Below, one piece after another: positions 38,140 to 48,370 of a stretch of 62,191 bases of DNA (position 1 is the stretch's first letter; every line of letters starts with the position of its first letter). Both the position numbers and the translations under genes were made by a program. The stretch lies in the NCBI GenBank assembly GCA_030849075.1, contig JASAOO010003442.1, forward strand, positions 1 to 62,191, given 5' to 3'. Below the pieces are notes generated by a model, which worked only from the letters and a program-made list of their open reading frames with translations, was not told the origin of the DNA and did not search any database. The stretch is from Zelonia costaricensis (Eukaryota > Euglenozoa > Kinetoplastea > Trypanosomatida > Trypanosomatidae).

Positions 38140-40857
38140 TCAGCGCGTCTGATCTTGGTGGAACTTGTCGCGCTTCTCCTGTCCGTCGCGGGTGATGCGG
38201 CCGTCGAACAGCTTCGTGGCCACCTTGAAGGCGAGGCACCCGGCGGGGTCGCCGATTTCGCGGAAGATAATGGTGAGCTCGTGGTCCATGAGGTACGTGT
38301 AGCTCGCGTGCTGCGTCATCACCCGGGTGAGGTGCGCCGCGGCCTCCCAATCGAGCCGGTGCAAGAGGCAGCGCACGAGGAGCATGTACAGCTCTGTGTT
38401 CTGCAGGTACCAGACGTCGCGGGTGCTTTCCAGGCTGGTCGTGTCCAGCAGCGCCTGCCAGAGCTCCACAAAGAAGCCGGACAGGCCGTCGGCGTCGGCC
38501 TCCGCGTCCTCGACAAGCCCGTTGCCGGTCTGATGCACTTCCGCCGAAGTGAACGCCGGTTCAGCTCCGACGAGGGCTGCGGTGTTGAGGGGCAGGTTCG
38601 CGGCTGGGTACGGGTTGAACATCTCGGGGTCCCACAAATAGCGCGGCACGGCGAGGCTGCTGCTCCCTGTGTGCGGCAGCGTCGTTCGCGTGCGCATCAT
38701 CGCAGCCTGCAACTCCGCTTGCGGCAGGGTCGAAGGGACGTCGGGCCGGCCAGTGGGGCTGAAGCGGACGAAGAAGTCGTAAACGTCGCTGAAGTCCTTC
38801 GCGATCACTTGCTCGCTGCGCAGCGCTGGCAGCTTGTTGTCGTTGTAGAAGAGGTGCTTCATCGCGTCACGCGACTGCCGCGCGGAGCCGAAGAGGGCGA
38901 GCGAGGCGTCGCGGGCGTCGAGGTAGCGGCCCCACTTGATGCGCTCCTCCAGCCCGACCGGCGTCAGCTTCGGATTGCGCGGCGGATGGCGGCAGCACAG
39001 CTGCGCAAGCTGCAGGAACATAGCCTGTGTGACGCGCGACGGCGTGCGACCCTGCAGGCCGCCCGAGCCGCCCACCGCCTCCACGGCACGGCGCAGCATC
39101 GCCCGCGCCTCGGGGAGCGTCTCGATGAAGGACGCGTCGAGGCTGCTCAGCAGGGACAGCTCACGTCCGCTCGCCGGGCCCGGGGCGCACCAGACGAGCC
39201 CCGAGCCAGATGAGGACGCCGGCGTGTTCGTCACCCGAGGCGGGCTCTCCTCGGCGAGGTGGCGGGTGGCGGCGCGGAAGGGCCCGCGGATGTCACGCAG
39301 CGTTGTCGCGCTTACGTGGCTCAGCAGCGTGCCCACGTCCAGGGCATGGTGAACCGGCACAGCGAAGGGCTCCTGCGTCGCGTTGGACGTCTGAAGGGGC
39401 GCCGACGGAGGGAAGTGCGGAGCCGCCGCCGCAGACCCTGCGATGCCGCGCTCCACCTCCGATGCGGTGGCGGTGGCGGCGCACCGCTGCTGCTCACGCG
39501 CGGCGCGCACAAACATCTCAATGGCAGTCGTGTCATCGCCGAGGCTGCTGTGCAGGAGGCTGACCGCGTGGAAGAGCTGGCCCGCGTTGTACCCGTGCAG
39601 GCCGACGCCGGTGGCCACGAGTGGCCGGAGTGTCGAGGTGACGAGCTCGGACATGCTGTTGGTCTGTGCATTGATGAAGGACAGCGACACCACCGCCGTC
39701 GCAGCATCCACCCCGGCAGCATGCAACGAGGTCAGCATCGTCGTCACCAACGAGGTGAGAAGCGGCGCGGACGCGTTGCCGCGACTCTCCTCTGCGCCGC
39801 CAGTTGCATCGCTCAGCAGGGACTGGCTGTCTGTCCCAGAGGGCTGAGGCACTGCCACTTCGCGGAGTTGCACGAGCCGCCGCACGACGGCCTCAACCCC
39901 CACCGTGCCGCGCTCGAAGGCGTCAAAGCAGCTGAAGAGGGCGCAGAAGCGCGGAAACTCCTCGGCGCAGGCCAGCACGCTCGTGAGCACCGCCAAGACG
40001 TCCCACTCCGACAGCGCCACGCCGAGAGCGCGAATCCACAGGGTCACGATAACGCACGCCACAGGGCCGTCCCGCTGCCCCACGGTGGAGTAGTGGTAAA
40101 GCAGCGAGGACAGCAGCGGGGCACTGCGAACCGGCGCTGCGGCCTGCAACGACGGCAAAGCCGCGGCAGCACCCGGCTCATCGCCTGCAGCAGCCGCAGC
40201 GGCGGATCGGGAAAGCACCTCATCCGCCGTAGCAGCGGCCAGCCGCGCCGCGCGACCCTCCTCGGAGAGACCGTACGCGGCAATCGTGGCCGCCTCTGAG
40301 CCGGGGCCGCTCTCCATCACGAGCGTCCCAAAAGCGTCCTGGGCGAGCCCAACCAGCTCCATCAAGCGCGCCTGCGAATCCGGCGGGGCAAGAGCGTGCA
40401 CGCCGTCCGCTAGACGCGCGTACGTCTCCAAGGTGGTCGTGCCGCTCTGCGCCATCACTTCGAGCAGCTGCAGCGCGTTGGCGGTGTCGTAGTGGTAGTT
40501 GAAGCAGCGCAGCAGTGCGTGAAAGTGGTACGGGGAAAGCTCCTCGCCGAGCTCCTCGCGGATGTACTGCAGCGTCGTGCTCACATCCGGCGTGTTATGT
40601 GCGCTGACAAAGGTGGCCACAAGGCCGTTGGCCTCGTAGAGACTCAGCGGAGGCGCGCGACGCACTGCAGTGGAGGCAGCGTCGCCGTCACTCGTCGAGG
40701 GGGCAGTAGTGCTGGCGCGCACCTCCTCCAGTGCCGCCTCGAGGCGTGCCTTGGCTGCCTGGTGGACCTCCTCACGTGCGCCGGCCTGCCACCAGTCCGC
40801 CACGAGGCGCTGATTCAACAGGAAGCTGCCACACACGCGGCGACAGCGGCAGAACAT
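38140..40857 (-). CDS. Putative PPR-like (helical repeat) protein, probably mitochondrial
   Basis: A 905-residue protein with a Cys/Arg-rich start (MFCRCRRVCGSFLLNQRLV) that could be an organelle targeting signal. Several segments have the spacing of degenerate 35-residue pentatricopeptide helix pairs: SLYEANGLVATFVSAHNTPDVSTTLQYI, LSPYHFHALLRCFNYHYDTANALQLLEVM, GYNAGQLFHAVSLLHSSLGDDTTAIEMFV, and near the C-terminus TELYMLLVRCLLHRLDWEAAAHLTRVM. Between them are Ala-rich helices and Ser/Pro-rich linkers. PPR proteins in trypanosomatids act in mitochondrial mRNA processing, polyadenylation and ribosomes. No catalytic domain is visible. The assignment rests on visual repeat spacing and is uncertain; any other alpha-solenoid is possible. 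The frame extends 82 codons upstream from a GTG; the ATG at 40857 was chosen. Confidence 0.65.
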   Translation of the reverse strand: MFCRCRRVCGSFLLNQRLVADWWQAGAREEVHQAAKARLEAALEEVRASTTAPSTSDGDAASTAVRRAPPLSLYEANGLVATFVSAHNTPDVSTTLQYIREELGEELSPYHFHALLRCFNYHYDTANALQLLEVMAQSGTTTLETYARLADGVHALAPPDSQARLMELVGLAQDAFGTLVMESGPGSEAATIAAYGLSEEGRAARLAAATADEVLSRSAAAAAAGDEPGAAAALPSLQAAAPVRSAPLLSSLLYHYSTVGQRDGPVACVIVTLWIRALGVALSEWDVLAVLTSVLACAEEFPRFCALFSCFDAFERGTVGVEAVVRRLVQLREVAVPQPSGTDSQSLLSDATGGAEESRGNASAPLLTSLVTTMLTSLHAAGVDAATAVVSLSFINAQTNSMSELVTSTLRPLVATGVGLHGYNAGQLFHAVSLLHSSLGDDTTAIEMFVRAAREQQRCAATATASEVERGIAGSAAAAPHFPPSAPLQTSNATQEPFAVPVHHALDVGTLLSHVSATTLRDIRGPFRAATRHLAEESPPRVTNTPASSSGSGLVWCAPGPASGRELSLLSSLDASFIETLPEARAMLRRAVEAVGGSGGLQGRTPSRVTQAMFLQLAQLCCRHPPRNPKLTPVGLEERIKWGRYLDARDASLALFGSARQSRDAMKHLFYNDNKLPALRSEQVIAKDFSDVYDFFVRFSPTGRPDVPSTLPQAELQAAMMRTRTTLPHTGSSSLAVPRYLWDPEMFNPYPAANLPLNTAALVGAEPAFTSAEVHQTGNGLVEDAEADADGLSGFFVELWQALLDTTSLESTRDVWYLQNTELYMLLVRCLLHRLDWEAAAHLTRVMTQHASYTYLMDHELTIIFREIGDPAGCLAFKVATKLFDGRITRDGQEKRDKFHQDQTR

Positions 40858-41963
40858 ATCCTCGTGTACGCTGGGGATGTGTGCAGTGAAAAAATGTGAA
40901 GCGTTACGAGGTGCACCGCGGCGACGCGGAGTCCAGCCACGCGCGTGGTGGCAGTGCACGCGGCAGATGAAGATAGCGAAGATGGAAAGAAAGAAAGGTC
41001 GATAAGGAGAATCGAGGTGACGACGATGGAGGGGACCGCTGGGGCGCAAGAGGGCCGCCAGTCCCAAAGGTCGGCGCCAGGGCAGTAGGCACAGGACGTG
41101 CACCGCCCCTACAATGCATCACGTGCGCTCTCAAGTCGCAACTTTACGGCGCTGGAAGACGGGCAGGGAGGCAGGGCAAACGAGCCGCGCCGCCGCCGCC
41201 GCCGCCGCCGCCGTCGCCCCCCCCATGAGGCCCTTGCATGCCTCCACCTCCTCCCCCACCCCACCTCCATCAACTCCAGATGCAGCGTGCGCATCGACAG
41301 CGCGCGGCTCACCTTGGCTCAGCGCACACGTCCACGGACTCTCGACACTGTCGTCGTGCGCACCTTCATCTTTTTCTTCTTCGTTCTTCCCACGGCCCCT
41401 TTTTGGGGTGGGATGGCGTGACGAGGTCGGAGGCTCAGCGGGACGGCAGCACAACACATGCGCCACAAAAACAAGAGCGCCCCTCTCACGCTGCTGCATG
41501 GCAGGTCGTGCGGGTGGGGAGGAGGGGGGAGGTGGTCGAGCAGAGCGGGCCGCAGCCTTCCCTCACCCCTTCTCCCCTCCTCCCCCAACCCAGCCCCAGG
41601 CCCCGCGAAGGGGTGCTGAGGGAACGCCAGAGATTAGCGGAGCGCGGAAGAGAAACAGAAAGACAAGACGGAAGCAGGGGCCACACCAAACACACAGGCG
41701 CTAATACGCAGCGGCTGGCATAACAGAGAGGCTGTGCCCCAGAGCGGGCCTCCGCCATCGCAGCTGCCCGAATGCACGAATACGCACAGAGAGACGGGAA
41801 GGGGACGAGAAGGCTGCGCGGCGAACGTGCGCAGCGACTGGGAGGCGGCTAGGGAGGGGGCACGGACCAGAGCAGATGGAAGGAGAGGACACACAACAGA
41901 GTCTCGTGAGGGAGGGAAGGGAGGGGAGGGGGACGGTACGTGGATGTGTGTACGGTCGCGCGC
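40858..41963. other. Intergenic region, 1.1 kb
   Basis: The 5' flank of the PPR-like gene and the 3'UTR of the HECT ligase gene. A GCC repeat lies at about 41190-41213 and C-rich tracts near 41570-41600. No gene is seen. Confidence 0.6.
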
Positions 41964-44900
41964 TCAGCTAAACTCGAAGGTGCTGGTCTCTTCGATGGCG
42001 GCGATTATCTTCGCCCGCGCCGTGGCGTAGTCGCGGTACGGCGGCAGCTTCATCGTCGAGAAGCACGTCGCGGCTGAGGGCAGGTGGTCGGGGCCGGACG
42101 CGTTGCTCGCCAGCAGCTGCACCTTGAAGGGAGGGGAGAGGAAGCGGAAGCCGAGCAGCGGCGGCCGCGTCATGGAGGTCACGAACTTCAGCAGTTTTCG
42201 CTGCTGCTCCCGCGTGAGGGACTCCACGACGTCCCAGAATAGACGCACCGGTGGCGCCTGCGCGTCCTCTGGCTTGTCGTACACAGTGTTCGCCTTCCAG
42301 TCCTTCAAGTCGATCTGCCCCGTCTCGTCGCCGCCGAAGAGTTTGCCGACCTCGTTGCTGTCGAAGAGACGCAGCCGGTTCGCGTCGATGACGGAGCGCA
42401 GACCGCCGCAGAAGGCGCGCGTTTGCTCCGCCGCCTCGCGGTTCAGCTTGAAGTCGGCGACGAGGTGGACGTAGTAGAGGCAGTTGCGCGGCGTCACCTC
42501 CATCGTCGCCCCGCTGGGCACGAGCTCCACCTCGCGGGTGATGCCCAGCGCGTTCACCGTGTACACGAAGGTCAGCTCCACCGCCTGCAGCTCCTCCGCG
42601 TCGAGCCGGGTCAGCGACATTAGCTGATGGTACAGCTCCGCGTCGAAGCGCTTGAGGTGGCTGAGGGTGTTGCGGCGGCCGAGAATGGCATTGCGGAAGT
42701 GCAACGCAAAGGGCACGTCCTGCAGCACGCCGTCCCGCAGTGCGCGGCCCACCATGGCGCCGAGGAAGCGAATCTTCTGCAGGTGCTGCGGGTCGCTGGT
42801 CGCCACGCCGCTGAAGGAGTTCGGGTACACGTAGCCGTCTGGGGTCTGCCGGAAGAGACCGTACTCGGCGGCAAAGCCCTCCTTGCACAGCGACACAATA
42901 CACTCACGGTACACGCCGCGGCCGTAGCCCGCCTCCAGCGTCCCGTCCTCTCCGACAAAGCGAATGTTGTGCATGTCGGCGCTGAGCGGGTCGTCGTGGA
43001 AGAGGTCGAAGGCGTCCACGAAGGCGCGGCCGCGCTGCACCACCGCTCGGCGCTCGCTCGGTGGGCTCCAGTGTAGGTCCGTCTCGACCAGCAGCGCCGA
43101 CAGCAGCAACGCGCGCGCGGCGAAGGGGAAGAGGAAGGGGTTGTGCACGAGCAGCTTCGTGTAGCGTGTCTGCTGCTTCCACTGGCTGCTCCCATGGAAC
43201 GCCACATCGTCGCCTGGGAGCCGCACGAGGGCCTGGAGGCTGCTGCTCGCCGCCGCCGCACCCTCGAGGCGGCCGTGCGCACCACGCACAGCCGCAGGCA
43301 GCCCCCCTCCGCCTTCTTCCGCCGCCACCCGATCGACCCCGTCCAACTCACTGTCCGGGTCCTCCCAGTCCGCCGCCTCCTCTTCGACGACGGCGTTGCT
43401 CGCTGCGTCCCACATCCGCACCACCACGCTGACTGCCGTCTCCGCTGCGATAGCGCCGACAGACATCCACAGCCCAGTCGCGCCGACCGGCACGAACGGG
43501 TCCGCCTCGTTGACCACGTGCAGGCGGCCCAGCAGCACGCACGCGGCGTGCGCCACCGCCTCGCCGTTCGTGTCAGGCACGACGCCGTACATGTGGGCGC
43601 GGTGCACCACCTCCTTCAGCGCCAGCACGAGCGCGCACGCCTCCTCCGTCGACAGCACGGCCGCGTCGCCGCCGCGGTGCAGCTCGTCGGCGAAGTCGCA
43701 CACGTTGACGTAGTAGCCCAGCAGCGTGAAGAAGAAGGTGGAGAGGGAGGCGTGCGGGTCGAAGAAGGCGAGCGGGTGGCGCGGGTGCGTCTCCCACGTC
43801 GGCAGCCGCGGCAGGGACAGCAGCACCGGCGCAGACGCCGCGGCGGCAGGCACGCGACGCTGGCCGGCGCGGTACGGCTGCATCGCCTCCGGTGCCCCCA
43901 CCACGGAGGGCGCGCACAGCTTCTGCAGCGCCTCACCGGGTGGCAGCACCGCGCGCAGGCCCTCGCAGCTCTGCCAGTACAAGCTCCAGAGCCGGCGCAG
44001 CAGCTGCGGGGTGCGCACAAGCTTCGCGTAGAGGGCGAGGGTCTCCTGCTGGTAGCGGCTGTAGCGCGGCTTCGAGAAGGTGAAGATGGGCCACGCAAAG
44101 ACGTTGCAGAGCACCTCCAGCGGGCTCTGCAGCAGCGACGCGGACGAGGGCCACTGCGCCGCGGACGCCGAGGGAGCAGGGGCCGACGAAGATGCTGGTG
44201 CGGCGCCGCCACCGCTGCGGCCACCGGCCCCAACCGCCTCCTCGTCATCGCCGGGCGGCGCGCCGCCGCTCTCCTCGCCCGGCCCCAGCGAGGCCGCGGC
44301 GTTGGCGTCGGTGGGGGCCTCCATCGTGGGCTGCTGCAGCGCCTCCAGCCGCAGCCGCTCCGCCCGCTCATCAGCCGCCGTCAGCTGCCCGAGCAGCCGC
44401 AGCCCGCCCTCGGTGCTGAACAGGTTCGAGGCGAGCAGGCGGTATGGACTGCACCCGTCGCGGTGGTGGTACCGGCCGGTGTTGTAGGCGTAGTGGTCGG
44501 CGAGGATGCCCTCAATGAAGAAGTCCTCGCGGCAGAGCCGCTCACACAGGCAGCTAACACTGAGCAGGTAGCCCTTGAGCACCTCCGTACGCGCTGCAGC
44601 GGAAGCAGCACCCGCAGCGCCATCGACTGGGCCGCACGATGCCGCCTCCGCCACCCGCTGCATTCGCGGAAGCAGCCGCACGAGACGCCCTAGCACGCGG
44701 GCGCGCGTCTCACCACCGCGCAGCCCAGCCACGCCACTGCCCGCCGCCACCGCGCTGTCCGCAACAATGCGCCGGTGGCACTCCGCCACGAGCACCGCCA
44801 AACACGTGCTCACCGCGTCGGGCCCATCATCGACGTGCCTCACGGCCGACGGTCCTGCAGCGTCGGCGGTGGCGGCTCCGTCGTGTGCTGCGCCGAGCAG

Positions 44901-46010
44901 CACGGCGAGCGGGTCCGCGGTGAGACTCAGGTACTCCTCCGCCGCCGCACTGTGTGGAGTGCACAGGCAAGTCCAGCACGCATCCGCGAACGCAGACGGT
45001 GGCAGCGACAGCGGACCGGCACCCTTCACCTGCTCGACCGTGGAGAAAGCCGGAAAGGCATCCGCCAGGGGCTGAAGCAGCGACGCGCACGGCGAGCGCA
45101 ACGCTACGTGCTTCTCTAGCGCCTCCTGAGTGAGAGTTGTGAGGGCCGCGGTGAGCGCGTGCACCGCTGGCCAGCGATCGAGGTCGGCCGCGGCGCACGA
45201 GCTGCCCGACTCCCCCACACTCGTTGCGGTGGTGCGGCCGTAGGCCTCGTTGTGCTCCACCAAGGCACCCACAACCACCTGCACAAGGCGCAACTCCGCA
45301 GCAACCGCTACCGCGCTCCGCGAAGCGCCTTCGTCGCTGCCCGCCGCGCGCGAGAGCCGCTGCAGCAGGACACAGAGGAGCAAGGTGACGTCCGCGGTCG
45401 GCAGAGAGGCGAAGAGCACCCGCCACGCACGAGACACCGCCGGCGCGGTTGTTGCGTCCTCCTCGGCGCCGCCTGTCAGCGTCGTCGCTGTCGTCATATC
45501 GGTGAAGGCCGCGAAGAAACGCTGACTGAAAGTCCACAACACGCGGTCCTGGTACGCGCGCAGGTCGGCCCACGACTTCACCGCTTGCGAGACCCCCTCC
45601 TCTGTGTCCACGGCCGTGCCGTGAGGCGGCCGGTGCAGAGGGATCAGCGAGGCGTGGCGACGCACGTACGAAAGTGACCAGCACGCCGAGTGCAGACGCG
45701 CCGTGAGCGGCGCCGCTTGCAGTGCCGTACTCGCGGAGTCTTCGCCGGGCGTCTTCGAGACCAGCGCCGCAACGTCGCTGGCGAGGTTGTCCACGTTGAG
45801 CAGCGCCGCCCGCACCGCGTGCTGACACGCCATCCAGCGCCGCACCGCGCGCTGAAGCTGCTGGGCGGCGCGGGTGCGACGGGCCTCCTCCTCCCGCCGC
45901 AGCCGCAGTCGCTGCGCGTCTTCGATGATGCTGCTGCGTGTCTTGTGATGGTCACGCGCCAGTGTCATGTTGCGCAGACGGCTGCTGCCATTGAACACGA
46001 AGTGGCTCAT
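41964..46010 (-). CDS. HECT-type E3 ubiquitin ligase, UBE3C/HUL5-like
   Basis: A 1348-residue ligase. The N-terminus (FNGSSRLRNMTLARDHHKTRSSII, then EDAQRLRLRREEEARRTRAAQQLQRAVRRWMACQ) matches the UBE3C/HUL5 start with an IQ-like calmodulin-binding helix. A long helical middle follows, interrupted by Ala/Gly/Ser-rich linkers near 560-615 and 910-930. The HECT domain covers about the last 380 residues: HNIRFVGEDGTLEAGYGRGVYREC, YVYPNSFSGVA, the C-lobe, and LPSAATCFSTMKLPPY with catalytic C1316, 32 residues from the end. It would accept ubiquitin from an E2 on C1316 and pass it to substrate. HUL5/UBE3C act at the proteasome to extend chains on stalled substrates, an inferred role here. The ATG at 46010 was chosen over 71 upstream low-complexity codons. 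Confidence 0.9.
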   Translation of the reverse strand: MSHFVFNGSSRLRNMTLARDHHKTRSSIIEDAQRLRLRREEEARRTRAAQQLQRAVRRWMACQHAVRAALLNVDNLASDVAALVSKTPGEDSASTALQAAPLTARLHSACWSLSYVRRHASLIPLHRPPHGTAVDTEEGVSQAVKSWADLRAYQDRVLWTFSQRFFAAFTDMTTATTLTGGAEEDATTAPAVSRAWRVLFASLPTADVTLLLCVLLQRLSRAAGSDEGASRSAVAVAAELRLVQVVVGALVEHNEAYGRTTATSVGESGSSCAAADLDRWPAVHALTAALTTLTQEALEKHVALRSPCASLLQPLADAFPAFSTVEQVKGAGPLSLPPSAFADACWTCLCTPHSAAAEEYLSLTADPLAVLLGAAHDGAATADAAGPSAVRHVDDGPDAVSTCLAVLVAECHRRIVADSAVAAGSGVAGLRGGETRARVLGRLVRLLPRMQRVAEAASCGPVDGAAGAASAAARTEVLKGYLLSVSCLCERLCREDFFIEGILADHYAYNTGRYHHRDGCSPYRLLASNLFSTEGGLRLLGQLTAADERAERLRLEALQQPTMEAPTDANAAASLGPGEESGGAPPGDDEEAVGAGGRSGGGAAPASSSAPAPSASAAQWPSSASLLQSPLEVLCNVFAWPIFTFSKPRYSRYQQETLALYAKLVRTPQLLRRLWSLYWQSCEGLRAVLPPGEALQKLCAPSVVGAPEAMQPYRAGQRRVPAAAASAPVLLSLPRLPTWETHPRHPLAFFDPHASLSTFFFTLLGYYVNVCDFADELHRGGDAAVLSTEEACALVLALKEVVHRAHMYGVVPDTNGEAVAHAACVLLGRLHVVNEADPFVPVGATGLWMSVGAIAAETAVSVVVRMWDAASNAVVEEEAADWEDPDSELDGVDRVAAEEGGGGLPAAVRGAHGRLEGAAAASSSLQALVRLPGDDVAFHGSSQWKQQTRYTKLLVHNPFLFPFAARALLLSALLVETDLHWSPPSERRAVVQRGRAFVDAFDLFHDDPLSADMHNIRFVGEDGTLEAGYGRGVYRECIVSLCKEGFAAEYGLFRQTPDGYVYPNSFSGVATSDPQHLQKIRFLGAMVGRALRDGVLQDVPFALHFRNAILGRRNTLSHLKRFDAELYHQLMSLTRLDAEELQAVELTFVYTVNALGITREVELVPSGATMEVTPRNCLYYVHLVADFKLNREAAEQTRAFCGGLRSVIDANRLRLFDSNEVGKLFGGDETGQIDLKDWKANTVYDKPEDAQAPPVRLFWDVVESLTREQQRKLLKFVTSMTRPPLLGFRFLSPPFKVQLLASNASGPDHLPSAATCFSTMKLPPYRDYATARAKIIAAIEETSTFEFS

Positions 46011-48370
46011 GGCGGCTTCGGAGGCAGTGGCGCAGGGTTGGGATCGAGACGGAGGGGTTTGCAGGTCGAAACACCAGCTTTGCAGTTGTGCCTTCTCTTC
46101 AGACAGCACCGACGACCGAGATGCGCGCACACGCACACGCTCACGCACACACACACACGCAGGAGGAGCGGGAGAAGAGGAAAAAGAAAAGACCAAAAGG
46201 GGGAAGGGGGGCAGCAGCGACACACGCGAGCAGCAGATTCTACAGGAGCAGCCGAGAAGAACGAAGGTCAGCTACCCCTGTCTTTGTCTCCTCCTACTTC
46301 GAGCTTGTGCTGTCCGAGGGAAGGGAGAGACGTGGTTGCGCAGACGCAGTGCGAAGAGGGCGCCGGGCGATGCAGAGAGGTGGGTATAGTGGAGAGTCGC
46401 TGTGTGTGTGTGTGTATGTGTGCGTGTATGTGTGTGGGGGGAGGGGGGGGGGCGAAGTCAAGCGGTGGTGCCCCGCCGTGTAGTTCCTACACAGTCCCAA
46501 GGCGAGCACAGGGTGTGGCACCGCAGCTGAGAGCGTCTCTCTTCAATAATGTGCGTGCGTGTGTAACTGCTTCGTTCTCCTTGCGCATTGTTGGGGCACC
46601 AGTAGAGAGGAGTGTTGCGGAGGACGGGCGCCACGTCAGCCCAATGGCGAATGTTGGTGGAATAATGGTAGGTCGTCCCGGCCAGCGGCACGCGTGTGCG
46701 ACCACACACGGGAGCCGGTTCGAGGGAGGGGAAAGGGTGCAGAACAGAGAAAAAGGGTGAGGGATGGAAGCCGCGAGACGGGTCGGTTAGAGCGTGAGCG
46801 AAGTTACAGCTTCGAGCGCCTTGATGTCGCTCCCCATGGTTCAAGGATGCGCGGTGCACCTCCAGCACTAGGAAGCGAGGGGGAAAAGAAATCAAAACGT
46901 GACACCTCGTGAGGAGGGCGAACGCGGGCCGCTCACGGCTAGACGCTGCACTCAAGCAGGCTGTAACACACAAGTGCTGCCGCAGCTGAAGAACAAGCGA
47001 CACGCGCGTGGGACTTGCTGAGTTGCCTTGTTGCGTTTTCATCTTTTTGTTTCCTTTTTGGGGTTTGTAAACGAGGATTACCTCCACAAAATCGTGTAGG
47101 GGTCAAGACATCGGATGGACTCGCGCACGCAGAGGTTCGCTTTGCCGCGCCATCACGTGTTGTGGGGTAGTGGCTCTGCGGTTTCGGAGCGGGGGGAACG
47201 CAAGGAAGACGGCTCTTCATACCGTAGGAGTACACCGCAGCTAGGTTCTTGTGCCCCATTCGGCATGCCTTAGTGCCCCGTAATTCCGCCCTCCCCTCCC
47301 CCTCCCCTCCGGGTGCCACCTCCTCTCCGCGTCCGTTTGTGGAGATAGAGTGGAGGCTCCACCTCTTGGCTACCGAGCCGCCCACAGCTACGAGGCGAGT
47401 GAGTCGGCACGAGGGGAGACCAAGACGCGCACACACCGGCAGAACGACGCACTCTCGCAAACAACAGAGGAAGGAGGAGGAGATAAAGACGCAGGCCTGG
47501 AAGACTGGCACCACCCACAACCGCAACAGTGCGTTCTCGACCTCCAAGGCGGCCTCCTTCACCACCACAACCACCCCCCTCCCTCCGTCTTTGACCCAAC
47601 CGTAACGACGCAGGGGACACCGGAGAGAAATTCCAAAACACCTACTGGTGGCACCAACGTGCGAGAGGTGATGATAAAGTGCATACATGACGAGGAAAAC
47701 GGCAGGGGAGAGGGGGGTTCGCCGGTGTTCGCGTGGCGCGCATGCCCTTGCACCTCACCAGCTGAAGAGGTGAACAGCCGCAAAACAAAACACAAAACGC
47801 GGCCATGGGAACACATTCACACACACACACACGCACGCACAAGAGCGCACCGGCGTGCACGTGTTCAGGTCTGCTGCAGATGGAAGCCGCGCACAGACCC
47901 GCTCGTTCCGGCCCACGCGCAGTCGCCCCAGTCTCCCTGCATCCGCCCAAGGCACAGCGAGAGAGAAGAAAAAAAAAAAACGTAGACGGAAGAGACCCCC
48001 GGCGCCACGGTGGAGGAAAGGGACACACAAGAACAGCTCCCCCCCCGTACGAGCCCGACGAGCACGCAGAGGATCGCGCGTGGAAGCGCGAGGATAGACC
48101 CAAACATCGACTAAGGGCATGGGGTGCCTGCGCGACGTCGCCCTCCATAGAAAAAAAAAAGATACAGCTGCGCAAGTGGAGAAACATGAACAAATCCAAG
48201 AGCCACATGTGGTTGGCGTGGCGCCGTCGATACGCACACATACACATACACATACACATACACATGCACACACCGCTAAGGAGGGAAATGAGCACACGCA
48301 CTCGCGCACAGGCGCGGCCCTACGCTGCTGAAAGGGGTAAGCCACGTGTGCCGCCCTCGCCGCGCCCCTC
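46011..48370. other. Intergenic region, 2.4 kb
   Basis: The HECT gene 5' flank has a strong pyrimidine tract on the minus strand (46167-46214). GT microsatellites lie near 46399-46436, a hexamer repeat at 48241-48264 and A runs near 47969-47980 and 48151-48161. The rest is the 3'UTR of the 678-residue protein gene. Two minus-strand frames of 209 and 249 codons (46458-47688) have mixed composition but no recognisable domain and are not annotated as genes. Confidence 0.55.
48241..48264. repeat. TACACA hexamer tandem repeat
   Basis: Four perfect TACACA units followed by a TGCACA variant, about 105 bp downstream of the stop codon of the 678-residue protein gene, so probably in its 3'UTR. Confidence 0.85.

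Noticed and set aside
43143..44693. 516-codon plus-strand open frame
   Set aside because: Antisense to the HECT ligase gene, with no recognisable domain.
46458..47688. Two minus-strand frames of 209 and 249 codons in the spacer above the HECT gene
   Set aside because: Mixed but unstructured composition, overlapping in different frames, no domain, no clear pyrimidine tract plus AG before their ATGs.
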